A DNA stretch of 64,000 nt, taken from assembly GCF_001424305.1 (NCBI RefSeq), contig NZ_LMPD01000001.1, positions 62,001 through 126,000 of the forward strand, written 5' to 3'. Position 1 is the first letter of the stretch. Each line of letters starts with the position of its first letter. The translations under genes were made by a program, and so were the position numbers. Below, piece by piece: positions 34,501 to 42,524 of the stretch. Origin of the DNA: Pedobacter sp. Leaf176 (lineage in GTDB: Bacteria; Bacteroidota; Bacteroidia; Sphingobacteriales; Sphingobacteriaceae). The notes beneath the pieces are model-generated. The model searched no databases. It had not been told where the DNA came from and saw only the letters and a program-made list of their open reading frames with translations.

Positions 34501-34765
34501 CACTTGAAGAACCAATAACGATTTCTCTAGGCTTGTAGCCGATATAAGAAAAAATTAATGTTGAGCCGTTGTTTGCTCTGATGGAGAACTTGCCATCTGC
34601 CCCGGTTACAGAACCGCCTGAGGCACCTTTGATTTTTACACTTACTCCAGGAATTGGTAAATTATCTTCCTGAGCTGTAACTGTACCTGTGATTGTCCGC
34701 TCTTGAGCCATCGCCGTTGAAGCGACTAGCAAAAGAATGAACAAACTTTGTAAAAGTTTTTTCAT
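31514..34765 (-). CDS. SusC/RagA-family TonB-linked outer-membrane transporter (block 1)
   Basis: Signal peptide 1-20 (TAMAQ), CarboxypepD_reg-like domain about 22-97, plug about 110-225 (VVVTGAYGIKTTERSQVTNTQTI; LDDIEDISVLQGPAAAAILGS; ASGAILITTKKGKS), then barrel ending GTRGLGFNLRIGF. 1083 residues. It leads a three-gene operon with a SusD_2-type protein and a DUF1735-type lipoprotein. No sigma/anti-sigma pair or hybrid two-component regulator is in the window, so its control is not evident. Confidence 0.94.
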   Translation of the reverse strand: MKKLLQSLFILLLVASTAMAQERTITGTVTAQEDNLPIPGVSVKIKGASGGSVTGADGKFSIRANNGSTLIFSYIGYKPREIVIGSSSVVNASLETDANQLTEVVVTGAYGIKTTERSQVTNTQTISGDKLNTVRATNLNNALAGKVAGVQVRSQSAAALGRNTAVRLRGASGFGTGSGALYVVDGTILPNADDVNLDDIEDISVLQGPAAAAILGSQAASGAILITTKKGKSTTGSGITLNLGGLFENAYILPNYQNTYAGGNSQDLIKYTWKATDPAEWKALDGKYYPNYSDDSSWGPKMVGQEYIPWYAWYPGTQYSNKTASLTPNPDNAKDFYNTGVTFNNSISYSGSGEKYNLKMTYGNQNTTGLLPSTSLVKNTFNFNSSYDLNKHFTVAANINYVKTVLNGAIDDAYSNLATGSFSQWFHRDLDMNIMKELRGLTVQGLPGETIYASWNHSDPTGYDPANPKAFYGGNYWYNPYVFGDLTKQLNQRDRLYGNLSFIYKVNSDLSFTATYRKQQNTTFTENRVRTELETSANQTGLKASYYSQNTYSNRENYEVLGHYTKQIKDFSLDVTAGTDIFKGESNYNNAGTVNGLSIPNLFTVSNSVDAPSIGNYRQVEKYRALLARATFGYKRLAYIDASVRNDWFSTLPSDHSGVLSKSVGGSFIFSELLPKEDFGWLSEAKIRGSYGEIPQALGTTNDSFGAYRFPGSAYGVNSLKFNGNLLQNTPDALVDPDIRGAVAKSSEFGLDLKFFNRRLSVSSTYWDKTETNYPRSVTVNGASGFSSILTNVGKITSHGLEFQVSGIPVNRPNFSWNISATYANLISNKVVEVSEKYGVTRASVEGVWGSTMPFMVHDAGYEWGQIWGNGKKRNAEGVPLLDANGHFVNDPNVYFGSVLPKHTGGIQNAFTIFNMFDVAANIDYQFGGKFVSLSNMWGSYSGVTARTAGVNDKGNPVRDKVADGGGVRVDGVDATTGQPKTYYLEAQDYYQGLYNAKTFDDYIYDLTFIKLREVSIGYRIPVKKLGIAKFVQNATFSIVARNPVLIYAKTKDFDPSEVSATSGETSQLPGTRGLGFNLRIGF
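34739..34765 (-). repeat. Conserved 27-base start of susC, copy 1
   Basis: Identical to the other two copies. The dyad AAACTTT-TAC-AAAGTTT begins within the first codons after ATG. Confidence 0.8.
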
Positions 34766-34797
34766 AATAAAAAATAGGTTAGTTAATGATTTAAATG

Positions 34798-34829
34798 CTA
34801 AAGTATAGTTAGTTAGCTACAACACCAAA
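34798..34829 (-). promoter_or_regulatory. Promoter of the block 1 susC operon
   Basis: On the minus strand TTTG (plus 34826-34829), 20 bases and TACTTTAG (plus 34798-34805), one base off TAnnTTTG. The leader would be about 26 bases. Confidence 0.5.
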
Positions 34830-34998
34830 TTTTTTTTAACAATTTTTAACATTTTAACATTTGAAATCACATAATAACCCAGTTTCACATAAAAAATCCC
34901 CAAAAAAGAGAAAAACTAAATAAATAGTTTGAAAAACTGTCTGTTTCAGCAGGCCAGAGAACAAAAATTTGCGCTTTTTTGATTTAAAAAAACCAGTT

Positions 34999-35029
34999 TT
35001 CGTTTCAAATTCGACAAATTTGAAACGAA
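34999..35029 (-). terminator. Strong hairpin downstream of the M14 peptidase gene
   Basis: TTCGTTTCAAATT and AATTTGAAACGAA form a perfect 13-base stem with loop CGACA; TTTTTTTAAA follows on the minus strand after a short gap. It lies 160 bases past the stop at 35191. The rest of 34830-35190 is AT-rich with nothing else evident. Confidence 0.6.
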
Positions 35030-35190
35030 GCTCTTAGTTCAAATAGCTATAAGCTATAAATTATCTAAATTTCTTCAGTTATCTGAAGCAGATTAATGAC
35101 AGAAACCAAAATCTTATTGTTTGTTATGTACGTAAACTCAAGACAAGCTAACCAAAATAAGGAAGCGATTTTGTACGTTGTGGGTTTATA

Positions 35191-37683
35191 TCAATAACTA
35201 CAAAACAAAATGTTTCCAAATAGCGTCTTTCCGCCTTCCCAAAAATTCCTGAATAACGGATCGTTTGCTAAATATATGATACTTCCCCTTCCTGAATCCT
35301 GAACGCCAATCAGCAAACCAGTTTTTAGATCTTCACGTACTTTTTTCCCGACAATACCAGCCATTAAACTTTTATCGCTTAGCTGACCAACATTCCAGCC
35401 TTTAGTAAGTGGCGCATATATTTTACGATCCGTTTTTAGTGTGTAATAGCTCTTACCAATGCCATAAGCAAATGGATGGGAGGCATCGAGGTTTACCTTA
35501 TATATTGCCCCAGGAATGGCGTTTTCATAGTCATCCTTATCTTTGTCTTTAAAAAGGAGCTTACTTGTTTCTGGCTTATCATCCTTTTTTACAATCGCTT
35601 CTTTCTTTTTAATATCGAAACCTTTTTTCTCTAAAACACTTTCTATGGCATCTTCCATCAAAATTAACTTTCCGCCTTTACTAATCCAGTTTTTTAAACC
35701 TTCATCTATAACATTTCCATAATTGCCATCAGGAAGGATTAAGGTGTTTATTTTGCTGATTTCCAGATTATTGATGTCTTTAACATTAATGATATTTGGC
35801 ATTAGACCTAGATTACGCTCGAGATAATACCAAACTTCACCAAATGCAAGAGAAGACACCTCGTTCCCCGATACAACAGCAATTTTGGGCTGCTTCAATA
35901 TCGGATAAACCGAAGAGCCGAAGTCCTTCCCTTTATCCACAAAGCCAGTTGAAATTGCCTGTAGCGGCTTGTTTAAATGATTAGAAATCTCGACAACTTT
36001 ATTTTTTATGTCTTTTATTTGTTTCTCATTTTCGGCGCGCAGAACAATCAGTGTTCCGGCAGGGTAGTCCTGTCCGTTAACGGAAAACGGCTGGTCCGCT
36101 TGCCTAACTTTAATATTTTCTTTCTGCAAGGCAACCAGTAGCTGTAAATCTTCACTATTTCCCCATCCAAACAGCCAGGCAAGGGGTTTATCTAAATTAG
36201 AAGAGAATGGTTTAGCCTCATCAATTACATCGTATTTCCCCTTTATACTTTCCTTTAATGCATAAGCTTTTAGTCCGTAAACATAGGGAAGTGCCCATGC
36301 TGTAATGTCGTAGGTATTAGAGTCGGTCACAACAGTTTGCGGTTCCAGCAAAACATTTGCCAATACGGCTTTTGGTTGCAAGACGTTTACAATTAAATCA
36401 TTCCTGCTGAGGGTGAATCCTACTTCTTTCTGAGTATCATAGTCATAACCACGAAGTGCCTTATCGCCTCCATAAGCAAATTCGATTTTGTTTTTAGTCA
36501 ACAGTTCAGCTAGTTTTTTTAACCGGGATAAGTTATCAGGTTTAATTACATAGCTTTTGTAAGATCCTGGCGGGGTATTTAGTGCCTCTTGAAAATATTT
36601 TTTATATTCACTAAGCAATTTATTATGGTTCGACGAAGTCACTTCAAGAGTTGACATACTGGTTGTGAAATGATGCGCAATGCGGTCTTTCAATGTTAAG
36701 GTATCGCCATCGTTGGTTACAACCGACAAGCCGGCCCGTATTCCGCCCTGTTCGTAAGTCATACCTACAGCACCATTATATAAAGGATAAGTATCCCCGT
36801 AAGATGGATATAAAAGGTCAAAACGTTCTTTAGTAAAATATTGCCAGCCCTGTTCATCGAAATATTTTGCATTGTTTTTACCAACCACAACCTGAAAGCT
36901 CTTTTGCCATGGCGTAATGTCCTGGTGTACCGGCTCTGCCGCAGGCGCGAAATAATAGGGCTCATTATAACTCTGTTCATGAAAATCGACATGGACTTGA
37001 GGCATCCATTGATTATAAAGTGCTAATCTTTGTTTGCTCTCAATTTGAGTTTGCCAGGCCCAGTCTCTGTTTAAATCAAAATAATAATGGTTGGGCCTTC
37101 CTCCCGGCCATGGCTCAATATGTTCTCTGGAACTTGGGTCTGAATTTGGTTTTTCGCCGACAACACTGTTAAAATAGTTTACATAACGATCTCTTCCATC
37201 CGGATTTAAGCAGGGATCTATTACGACAATAGTATTCTTTAGCCATTCGTTAGCCTTTAAATTGGTTCCGGAAGCTAAATTATACAGCGTTTTCATCGCA
37301 GTTTCAGTTGAGTTAGCCTCGTTACCATGTACATTATAACTCAACCACAGAATGGCGGGTTGAGAAGTTAAGTCGACACTGCCGGCTCCGCTGGCTAAAG
37401 TCAGGTTATCTTTGCGGATTTGTTCCAGCCTGTTTATATTTTCCGCTGAAGAAATGACTGCAACCAGCAAAGGCCGTCCTTCATTCGTCTTACCATAGTC
37501 GATCAACTTTACATTTTTTGACGCCGCAGCAGCCGTTTGTCTGAAATAATCTGCAACTTTATGATGCGGTGTGAAATGTGAACCCAATTCATAGCTCAAA
37601 AACTCATCAGGCGATTTTACCTGGGCTTTTATATTTAAAACTAAGGATAAAGCGAAAAAGCCAATGGTAAATAGTTTCTTCAT
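35191..37683 (-). CDS. Secreted M14-family zinc carboxypeptidase
   Basis: Signal peptide 1-20 (NIKAQ). The catalytic domain spans about 25-370 and shows the zinc ligands His119 and Glu122 (HGNEANSTE) with the third His in HVDFHEQ (232-236), substrate residues in NPDGRDRYVN, and the general base Glu312 in TYEQGG. The C-terminal 450 residues include a glutamine-amidotransferase-like part (LILPDGNYGNVIDEGLKNWISKGGKLIL) seen in large Bacteroidota M14 proteins. 830 residues. It probably trims peptides in the periplasm. Divergent from murF. Confidence 0.9.
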   Translation of the reverse strand: MKKLFTIGFFALSLVLNIKAQVKSPDEFLSYELGSHFTPHHKVADYFRQTAAAASKNVKLIDYGKTNEGRPLLVAVISSAENINRLEQIRKDNLTLASGAGSVDLTSQPAILWLSYNVHGNEANSTETAMKTLYNLASGTNLKANEWLKNTIVVIDPCLNPDGRDRYVNYFNSVVGEKPNSDPSSREHIEPWPGGRPNHYYFDLNRDWAWQTQIESKQRLALYNQWMPQVHVDFHEQSYNEPYYFAPAAEPVHQDITPWQKSFQVVVGKNNAKYFDEQGWQYFTKERFDLLYPSYGDTYPLYNGAVGMTYEQGGIRAGLSVVTNDGDTLTLKDRIAHHFTTSMSTLEVTSSNHNKLLSEYKKYFQEALNTPPGSYKSYVIKPDNLSRLKKLAELLTKNKIEFAYGGDKALRGYDYDTQKEVGFTLSRNDLIVNVLQPKAVLANVLLEPQTVVTDSNTYDITAWALPYVYGLKAYALKESIKGKYDVIDEAKPFSSNLDKPLAWLFGWGNSEDLQLLVALQKENIKVRQADQPFSVNGQDYPAGTLIVLRAENEKQIKDIKNKVVEISNHLNKPLQAISTGFVDKGKDFGSSVYPILKQPKIAVVSGNEVSSLAFGEVWYYLERNLGLMPNIINVKDINNLEISKINTLILPDGNYGNVIDEGLKNWISKGGKLILMEDAIESVLEKKGFDIKKKEAIVKKDDKPETSKLLFKDKDKDDYENAIPGAIYKVNLDASHPFAYGIGKSYYTLKTDRKIYAPLTKGWNVGQLSDKSLMAGIVGKKVREDLKTGLLIGVQDSGRGSIIYLANDPLFRNFWEGGKTLFGNILFCSY

Positions 37684-37765
37684 AAGAATATTTTTACCTA
37701 ATGTACAAATTTTGTTTTTTGTTGTAGCTAAAGCTTAATTTTACCGTACATTTTTTACAATAAAT

Positions 37766-39064
37766 ATGTTGACAATCGAAAAACTGTACAATCTTTATTT
37801 AGCTAATCCATCAATATCAACCGATACAAGAAGCATCAAGAGAGGCAGTATCTTTTTTGCACTCAGGGGTGATAATTTTAATGCAAATGAGTTTGCTCAA
37901 CAAGCTGTTGAAAAAGGTGCATCGTATGCAATTGTGGATGAAGCGAAATATTCAAATGATAAATGTTTATTGGTAGAAGACACGTTAACTACTTTGCAGG
38001 ATTTAGCATGCCATCATCGTGAACAATTAAAAATTCCCGTGATAGGATTAACAGGCAGTAATGGTAAAACAACCAGTAAAGAACTGATTAATGCCGTTTT
38101 AGCAGAGCGTTATAAGACTTTCGCTACTTTCGGCAACCTGAATAATCATATCGGTGTTCCGCTTTCCATTTTAGCTATCCATAGTGGTGTGGAAATTGCC
38201 GTTATTGAAATGGGTGCCAATCATCAAAAAGAAATTGAATTACTTTGCAGTATTGCTCAACCTACCCATGGCATCATAACCAATGTAGGTATGGCGCATT
38301 TAGACGGGTTTGGTGGATTTGAAGGCGTTAAGAAAGGTAAAGCTGAATTGTATGCTTACCTGAAAAGTACCCGGGGCTATACTTTCATTAACCGCGACAA
38401 TTCTTATTTAATGGAAATGAGCGGGAATGCCGGTTTATCAAAACTAATCTTCTATGGCACTGAAAACGGCAATGCGATTAAAGGCCAATTAAAAAACAGC
38501 GACCCGTTTATTGAAGTGGAATGGACGAATCATGAGTTTTCTTCGATGGTGAAAACCAATTTAACCGGCAGTTATAATTTTGAGAATATTCTTGCGGCAA
38601 TTTGCATTGGCGACTTTTTTGATCTCACACCCGAAGAAATTAACCATGGTTTAACAAATTACCACCCTAAAAACAACCGTTCTCAGTTAACCAAAACGGA
38701 AAACAATACAGTAATCTGCGATTTTTACAACGCAAACCCGAGCAGCATGTCGGCTGCGCTTAATAATATCTCTGTATTAACAGCAAATAACAAGGTTGCC
38801 ATTTTAGGTGATATGTTTGAGTTAGGGCCCGAATCAGAAACTCAGCATAAATTAATTGCTGAGCAGGCCATGAAAAGCGGATTAGATAAAATCATTTTCA
38901 TTGGCAAATATTTTTACACTTTAAATGACGATTACGAAGCTGTTTTTTGTGAAACTCCTGAACAAGCTGCAACTTATCTTACAGAAAATAAAATAACAAA
39001 TTCGCTTGTGTTGCTTAAGGGATCGAGGGGAATGAAACTGGAAAGCTTATTAAACCATTTGTAA
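37766..39064 (+). CDS. murF: UDP-N-acetylmuramoyl-tripeptide--D-Ala-D-Ala ligase
   Basis: The last cytoplasmic step of the peptidoglycan precursor pathway: ATP-dependent addition of D-Ala-D-Ala to the UDP-MurNAc-tripeptide. N-terminal Mur ligase domain with STDTRSIKRGSIFFALRGDNFNAN, P-loop GSNGKTT at 97-103, then VIEMGANHQKEI and NPSSMSAAL in the C-terminal part. 432 residues, normal. It stands alone; the D-Ala-D-Ala ligase and other mur genes are not in the window. Confidence 0.95.
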   Translation: MLTIEKLYNLYLANPSISTDTRSIKRGSIFFALRGDNFNANEFAQQAVEKGASYAIVDEAKYSNDKCLLVEDTLTTLQDLACHHREQLKIPVIGLTGSNGKTTSKELINAVLAERYKTFATFGNLNNHIGVPLSILAIHSGVEIAVIEMGANHQKEIELLCSIAQPTHGIITNVGMAHLDGFGGFEGVKKGKAELYAYLKSTRGYTFINRDNSYLMEMSGNAGLSKLIFYGTENGNAIKGQLKNSDPFIEVEWTNHEFSSMVKTNLTGSYNFENILAAICIGDFFDLTPEEINHGLTNYHPKNNRSQLTKTENNTVICDFYNANPSSMSAALNNISVLTANNKVAILGDMFELGPESETQHKLIAEQAMKSGLDKIIFIGKYFYTLNDDYEAVFCETPEQAATYLTENKITNSLVLLKGSRGMKLESLLNHL

Positions 39065-39234
39065 TTCAAAAAAAGCAATTATCATAAACATTCATTATGC
39101 ATTTTAGTAGGTTTGTTCGGATGTTGTTCGGGGTTTGTTGCTAAAACATACCTTTAAAGGCCGTTTTCCCGAACAAGACTCGAAGCAATCTGCAACAAGT
39201 GTCATACCTGATAAGGTAAATTGGAGTTGGAATC

Positions 39235-39723
39235 CTAATTCGGCTCAATTAAAAGACCAACATCAACAACTTCTAAAAGTGGGTTGTCGCGCATGTTCTG
39301 TTCGATTTCAATTTCGAATTTACCAGGATGCAAAAAACGGTGGTTTGTTAAAAGTGGAAAGGTATAATTAAAGATATTCCCGGAACCGCTACCTAACCAT
39401 TCACCATCATTTTTTGCCAGTTTGAACTGATAGCGCTTGGTTACTTTATCCTTCTGGTCTTTAAAATGCACCAGAATGAAAATATTTGCATAACGGTAAT
39501 CGGCAGTATGTCTTAGCTTAAAATAAACGTTGTAGGACTTATTGCTGTCCTTAATTTCAAAAGGTACTTTGAGGTGATTCCGGTAAGTCCACTTTCTATC
39601 CGGAATCTCCACGTTGCTATCAACTACATCTGAGCTGCATCCTGATAAAAATGCAGAAAAAAGCATAAAAAAGAGTAGCAAAATTTGCTTTTTACTCGGC
39701 AGCCGGTTTATTGTCAGAACCAT
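39235..39723 (-). CDS. gldH: Gliding motility lipoprotein GldH
   Basis: Lipoprotein signal with lipobox LSGC near residue 28, then about 130 residues of the GldH type (NYVEIPDRKWTYRN-like: NVEIPDRKWTYRNHLKVPFEI; YNVYFKLRHTADYRYANIFILV; LLEVVDVGLLIEP at the end). Gld proteins support gliding and the type IX secretion apparatus in Bacteroidota; GldH also occurs in non-gliding species. I start at ATG 39723; the frame is open further upstream but within ricT. It overlaps the end of ricT by 32 bases. Confidence 0.85.
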   Translation of the reverse strand: MVLTINRLPSKKQILLLFFMLFSAFLSGCSSDVVDSNVEIPDRKWTYRNHLKVPFEIKDSNKSYNVYFKLRHTADYRYANIFILVHFKDQKDKVTKRYQFKLAKNDGEWLGSGSGNIFNYTFPLLTNHRFLHPGKFEIEIEQNMRDNPLLEVVDVGLLIEPN

Positions 39724-41158
39724 TGTTATTATTTCTGCGATTATTATTCTTTCTACGATTATTCCGGTTTTTGTTTCTGTTTTGATCAGGTTTCTTTTCG
39801 CCGGCAACAGCTTGTTGTCCCTCAGCCTTAACTACTGGTTTTGGCGTTTGAGCTTGCTGTGGCTTTGGCCCGTTTTGTAGTTTTTGATGCGCCTGTTGCG
39901 GCCCTTTCTGACCGGCCTGTTGTGGCCTTTGCTGATTAGGATTTTGAGGCTTCGCATTAACGGCCTTATCATTGCCGGGAACTCTGTCTCTTTTGTTCTG
40001 GTTACTATTCCGGTTATTTTTCTGATTTTTATTCTGGTTATTGTTCCTGTTTTTAGAACGTTCATCCAGGCGTGTTAGGCTATCCTGACCAACAACATTT
40101 TCGTAATCGAAAGATTTCTCGACAACAACAGGTGCTGCAATTTGGATGGCTTCTTCTTTTAAATTAGGCGCTTTTTTTCCGGCTTTGTTCATTGCCATAA
40201 TTTCTTTGACACGAGCCGCAGCTACTGGAATCCAATTTTCATCGCCCTGGTAACTAAACCACATAACTTTTTTAAAAATATCGGTCTTTTGATGACGGGC
40301 ATAGCCTGCTTCTGTATCCAGGTTTTCAATTCTATCCGGAATGTCTCTTAAAGCATCCAGATAAGTATCCAATTCATAATTTAAACAACATTTTAATTTA
40401 CCACATTGTCCGGCAAGTTTTAATGTGTTCAAGGAAAGATTTTGATAACGGGCAGCAGCCGTAGAAACGGTTTTAAAATTCGTAAGCCAGGTAGAGCAGC
40501 ATAGCTCACGCCCACAGGAACCGATGCCGCCTAAGCGTCCGGCTTCCTGCCGCATTCCGATTTGACGCATTTCGATGCGAATGCGAAAACTTTCTGCCAT
40601 TTTTTTAATTAACTCGCGGAAATCTACACGACCATCAGCAGTATAAAAAAAAGTAGCCTTAGTTTTATCCGCCTGGTAATCTACATCGCTAATTTTCATC
40701 GACAAACGCAAATCCAGCGCAAGTTTACGTGCCTTATGCATGGTTTCCCATTCCATTTCCTTTGCGGCGTTCCACTTTTCAACATCGGCTTCAGTCGCTT
40801 TTCGATAGATTTTCTTTGTAACCTGATCTAAAGTCGTTTTACGCCTTTTCATTTGCACTCTTACCAATTCTCCGGTAAGTGAAACATGGCCAACATCGAA
40901 GCCACCCGTTGGCCCTTCAACCGCAACAAGCTCACCAATTTCAAGATAAATGTTATCGTTATTTAGAAAAAACTCTTTCCTTGAGCCTTTAAATTTTATT
41001 TCTGTAACCTGAAAAGGTTTATAGCTGGATGGCATATCCAGGTTAGATAGCCAGTCATGCACTTCCATTGTCTGGCAACCACCGGTGCCGCATGAGCCAT
41101 TACTTTTGCATCCATTAGGGGTGCAACCACCACCTGTTGAACAACTTCCACATCCCAT
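39692..41158 (-). CDS. ricT: PSP1-domain protein RicT
   Basis: PSP1/RicT proteins carry iron-sulfur clusters and in Bacillus help RNase Y processing. A Cys-rich N-terminus (MGCGSCSTGGGC...CKSNGSCGTGGC, 8 Cys in 28 residues) precedes the PSP1 domain at about 45-290, with the conserved GIGSCGRELCCSTWL and GKLKCCLNYE clusters. A low-complexity Asn/Gln/Lys-rich tail fills about 365-488. It lies between holB and gldH in a tight minus-strand operon, an arrangement I know from other Bacteroidota. Confidence 0.92.
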   Translation of the reverse strand: MGCGSCSTGGGCTPNGCKSNGSCGTGGCQTMEVHDWLSNLDMPSSYKPFQVTEIKFKGSRKEFFLNNDNIYLEIGELVAVEGPTGGFDVGHVSLTGELVRVQMKRRKTTLDQVTKKIYRKATEADVEKWNAAKEMEWETMHKARKLALDLRLSMKISDVDYQADKTKATFFYTADGRVDFRELIKKMAESFRIRIEMRQIGMRQEAGRLGGIGSCGRELCCSTWLTNFKTVSTAAARYQNLSLNTLKLAGQCGKLKCCLNYELDTYLDALRDIPDRIENLDTEAGYARHQKTDIFKKVMWFSYQGDENWIPVAAARVKEIMAMNKAGKKAPNLKEEAIQIAAPVVVEKSFDYENVVGQDSLTRLDERSKNRNNNQNKNQKNNRNSNQNKRDRVPGNDKAVNAKPQNPNQQRPQQAGQKGPQQAHQKLQNGPKPQQAQTPKPVVKAEGQQAVAGEKKPDQNRNKNRNNRRKNNNRRNNNNGSDNKPAAE

Positions 41159-41160
41159 AA

Positions 41161-42309
41161 TTAATTGTATATATATTGAGTCCCCTGAGGGAGCGTTTTA
41201 AACCTGATAATTTTTACCAACTGTAAAGATACATCTAAAAACAGAATTTTAGGGTTTGCATTCCTTTCAATATGGTAGTGTGCTTCTTCAAGTATCGAAA
41301 TTATTGCCTCTGTCATAGGCAATGTAAGCACATGTTCACTTAACTTTTTGGCGGTCTCCATTGTAAGGGGAGGCAATTTGACCAATGTTTCTGCCCCGCT
41401 GATTATCAAGCAACATTCCCGCAAATAATTTACACCGTATTTTAAAAAATTCTTTTGATTTTCGCGTCCCCATTTTGCGGCCTCATCGGTAAAGTCGATT
41501 AATTCGGGCACCTTATTTCCAAACCCCATGCGCAGCCAGCTTGTAAATGTCCCTGAGCTATCGCTCTGAACATCCGCAGCCAAAGCTTTCGCTTCTATTA
41601 TATTTCCATCTGCCAGAAATGAGTAATCAATGGCCTGATTCCTGTTTAAGCCTGTATTTTCGAGTAAATAATCTGATATTTCTTCTCCTGTTAGCTTTGG
41701 AATTTTTAAAATCTGCGTACGGGATAAAATTGTAGTTAGAATCTGTTCTTGATTTTGGGCCACTAAAATAAATAGCGTGTTTGCAGGTGGCTCTTCAATT
41801 AATTTAAGTAAAGCGTTTCCAGATTTATCCAGGTATTCAGGCAACCACATTATCAGCACCTTAGTCTGGGCTTCAAAGGCTTTGTAACTCAATTTCTTAA
41901 TAATATCATGGCACTCACCAATCGGAATGTTTGCCTGTTTATTTGCTGCCTCAAGTTTCGAACGCCAGATATCCATGTCAAAATAGGTATCCTGCAGCAA
42001 CATATTACGCCAGTCATCAAGAACGTCTACTGCCGTTTTTATAGTTGATGAAGCAAAAAAAGGATAAGAAAAATGTAAATCAGGATGAATTAACCGTTCA
42101 TACTTCCTGCAATTTGAACAAGTACCGCAGCTATCATCAACTCTTCTATCCAGGCAGTTTATATACTGCGCATAAGCAATAGCCAGAGGCAATGCACCCG
42201 AGCCAACTGGTGATAAAAAAAGCTGAGCATGACTAATGCGGTTCTCTTTTACGGTCTGCACCAGTTGTTGCTTAATCTTGTTCTGTCCGATGATTTCTTT
42301 AAACTGCAT
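41161..42309 (-). CDS. holB: DNA polymerase III subunit delta-prime
   Basis: Clamp-loader subunit. I start at MQFKEIIGQNKIKQQL (42309); the open frame runs 24 codons further but that part is not family-like. RISHAQLFLSP precedes a degenerate P-loop in which the Lys is missing (PVGSGALPLA), normal for delta-prime which does not hydrolyse ATP. Four Cys (52, 61, 64, 67; CGTCSNC) make the zinc module. LIEEPPANTLFILVAQN and SRTQILKIP are typical. It ends 2 bases before the ricT start. Confidence 0.92.
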   Translation of the reverse strand: MQFKEIIGQNKIKQQLVQTVKENRISHAQLFLSPVGSGALPLAIAYAQYINCLDRRVDDSCGTCSNCRKYERLIHPDLHFSYPFFASSTIKTAVDVLDDWRNMLLQDTYFDMDIWRSKLEAANKQANIPIGECHDIIKKLSYKAFEAQTKVLIMWLPEYLDKSGNALLKLIEEPPANTLFILVAQNQEQILTTILSRTQILKIPKLTGEEISDYLLENTGLNRNQAIDYSFLADGNIIEAKALAADVQSDSSGTFTSWLRMGFGNKVPELIDFTDEAAKWGRENQKNFLKYGVNYLRECCLIISGAETLVKLPPLTMETAKKLSEHVLTLPMTEAIISILEEAHYHIERNANPKILFLDVSLQLVKIIRFKTLPQGTQYIYN

Positions 42310-42476
42310 TTGGTGCAAAATAAGAAATAGATGTGAGATGTTGGTATTTATAAACAGAATTTGACTCAAGCAAAACCACAACGCGCAAAGATTAGTTTGC
42401 AGCCGCTAATGTAGTAATGATGACAATAATCAATAAGATTTAACTCTGGAGATTCACATATACCTTTGGTTTTCAC

Positions 42477-42484
42477 TATATTTG
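42477..42484 (+). promoter_or_regulatory. Candidate -7 box of the OMP receptor gene
   Basis: TATATTTG matches TAnnTTTG 40 bases before the ATG at 42525; no good -33 element is seen. Confidence 0.35.
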
Positions 42485-42524
42485 AAACCCATCAACAACT
42501 CTAAATTAACTATTACTCATACAA

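Noticed and set aside
17546..34765. A complete polysaccharide utilisation locus
   Set aside because: There are SusC/SusD pairs but no glycoside hydrolase, lyase or dedicated regulator, so I do not call a substrate or a full locus.
39135..39371. Plus-strand frame of 78 codons
   Set aside because: It runs over the end of gldH in antisense, has no recognisable features and no promoter.
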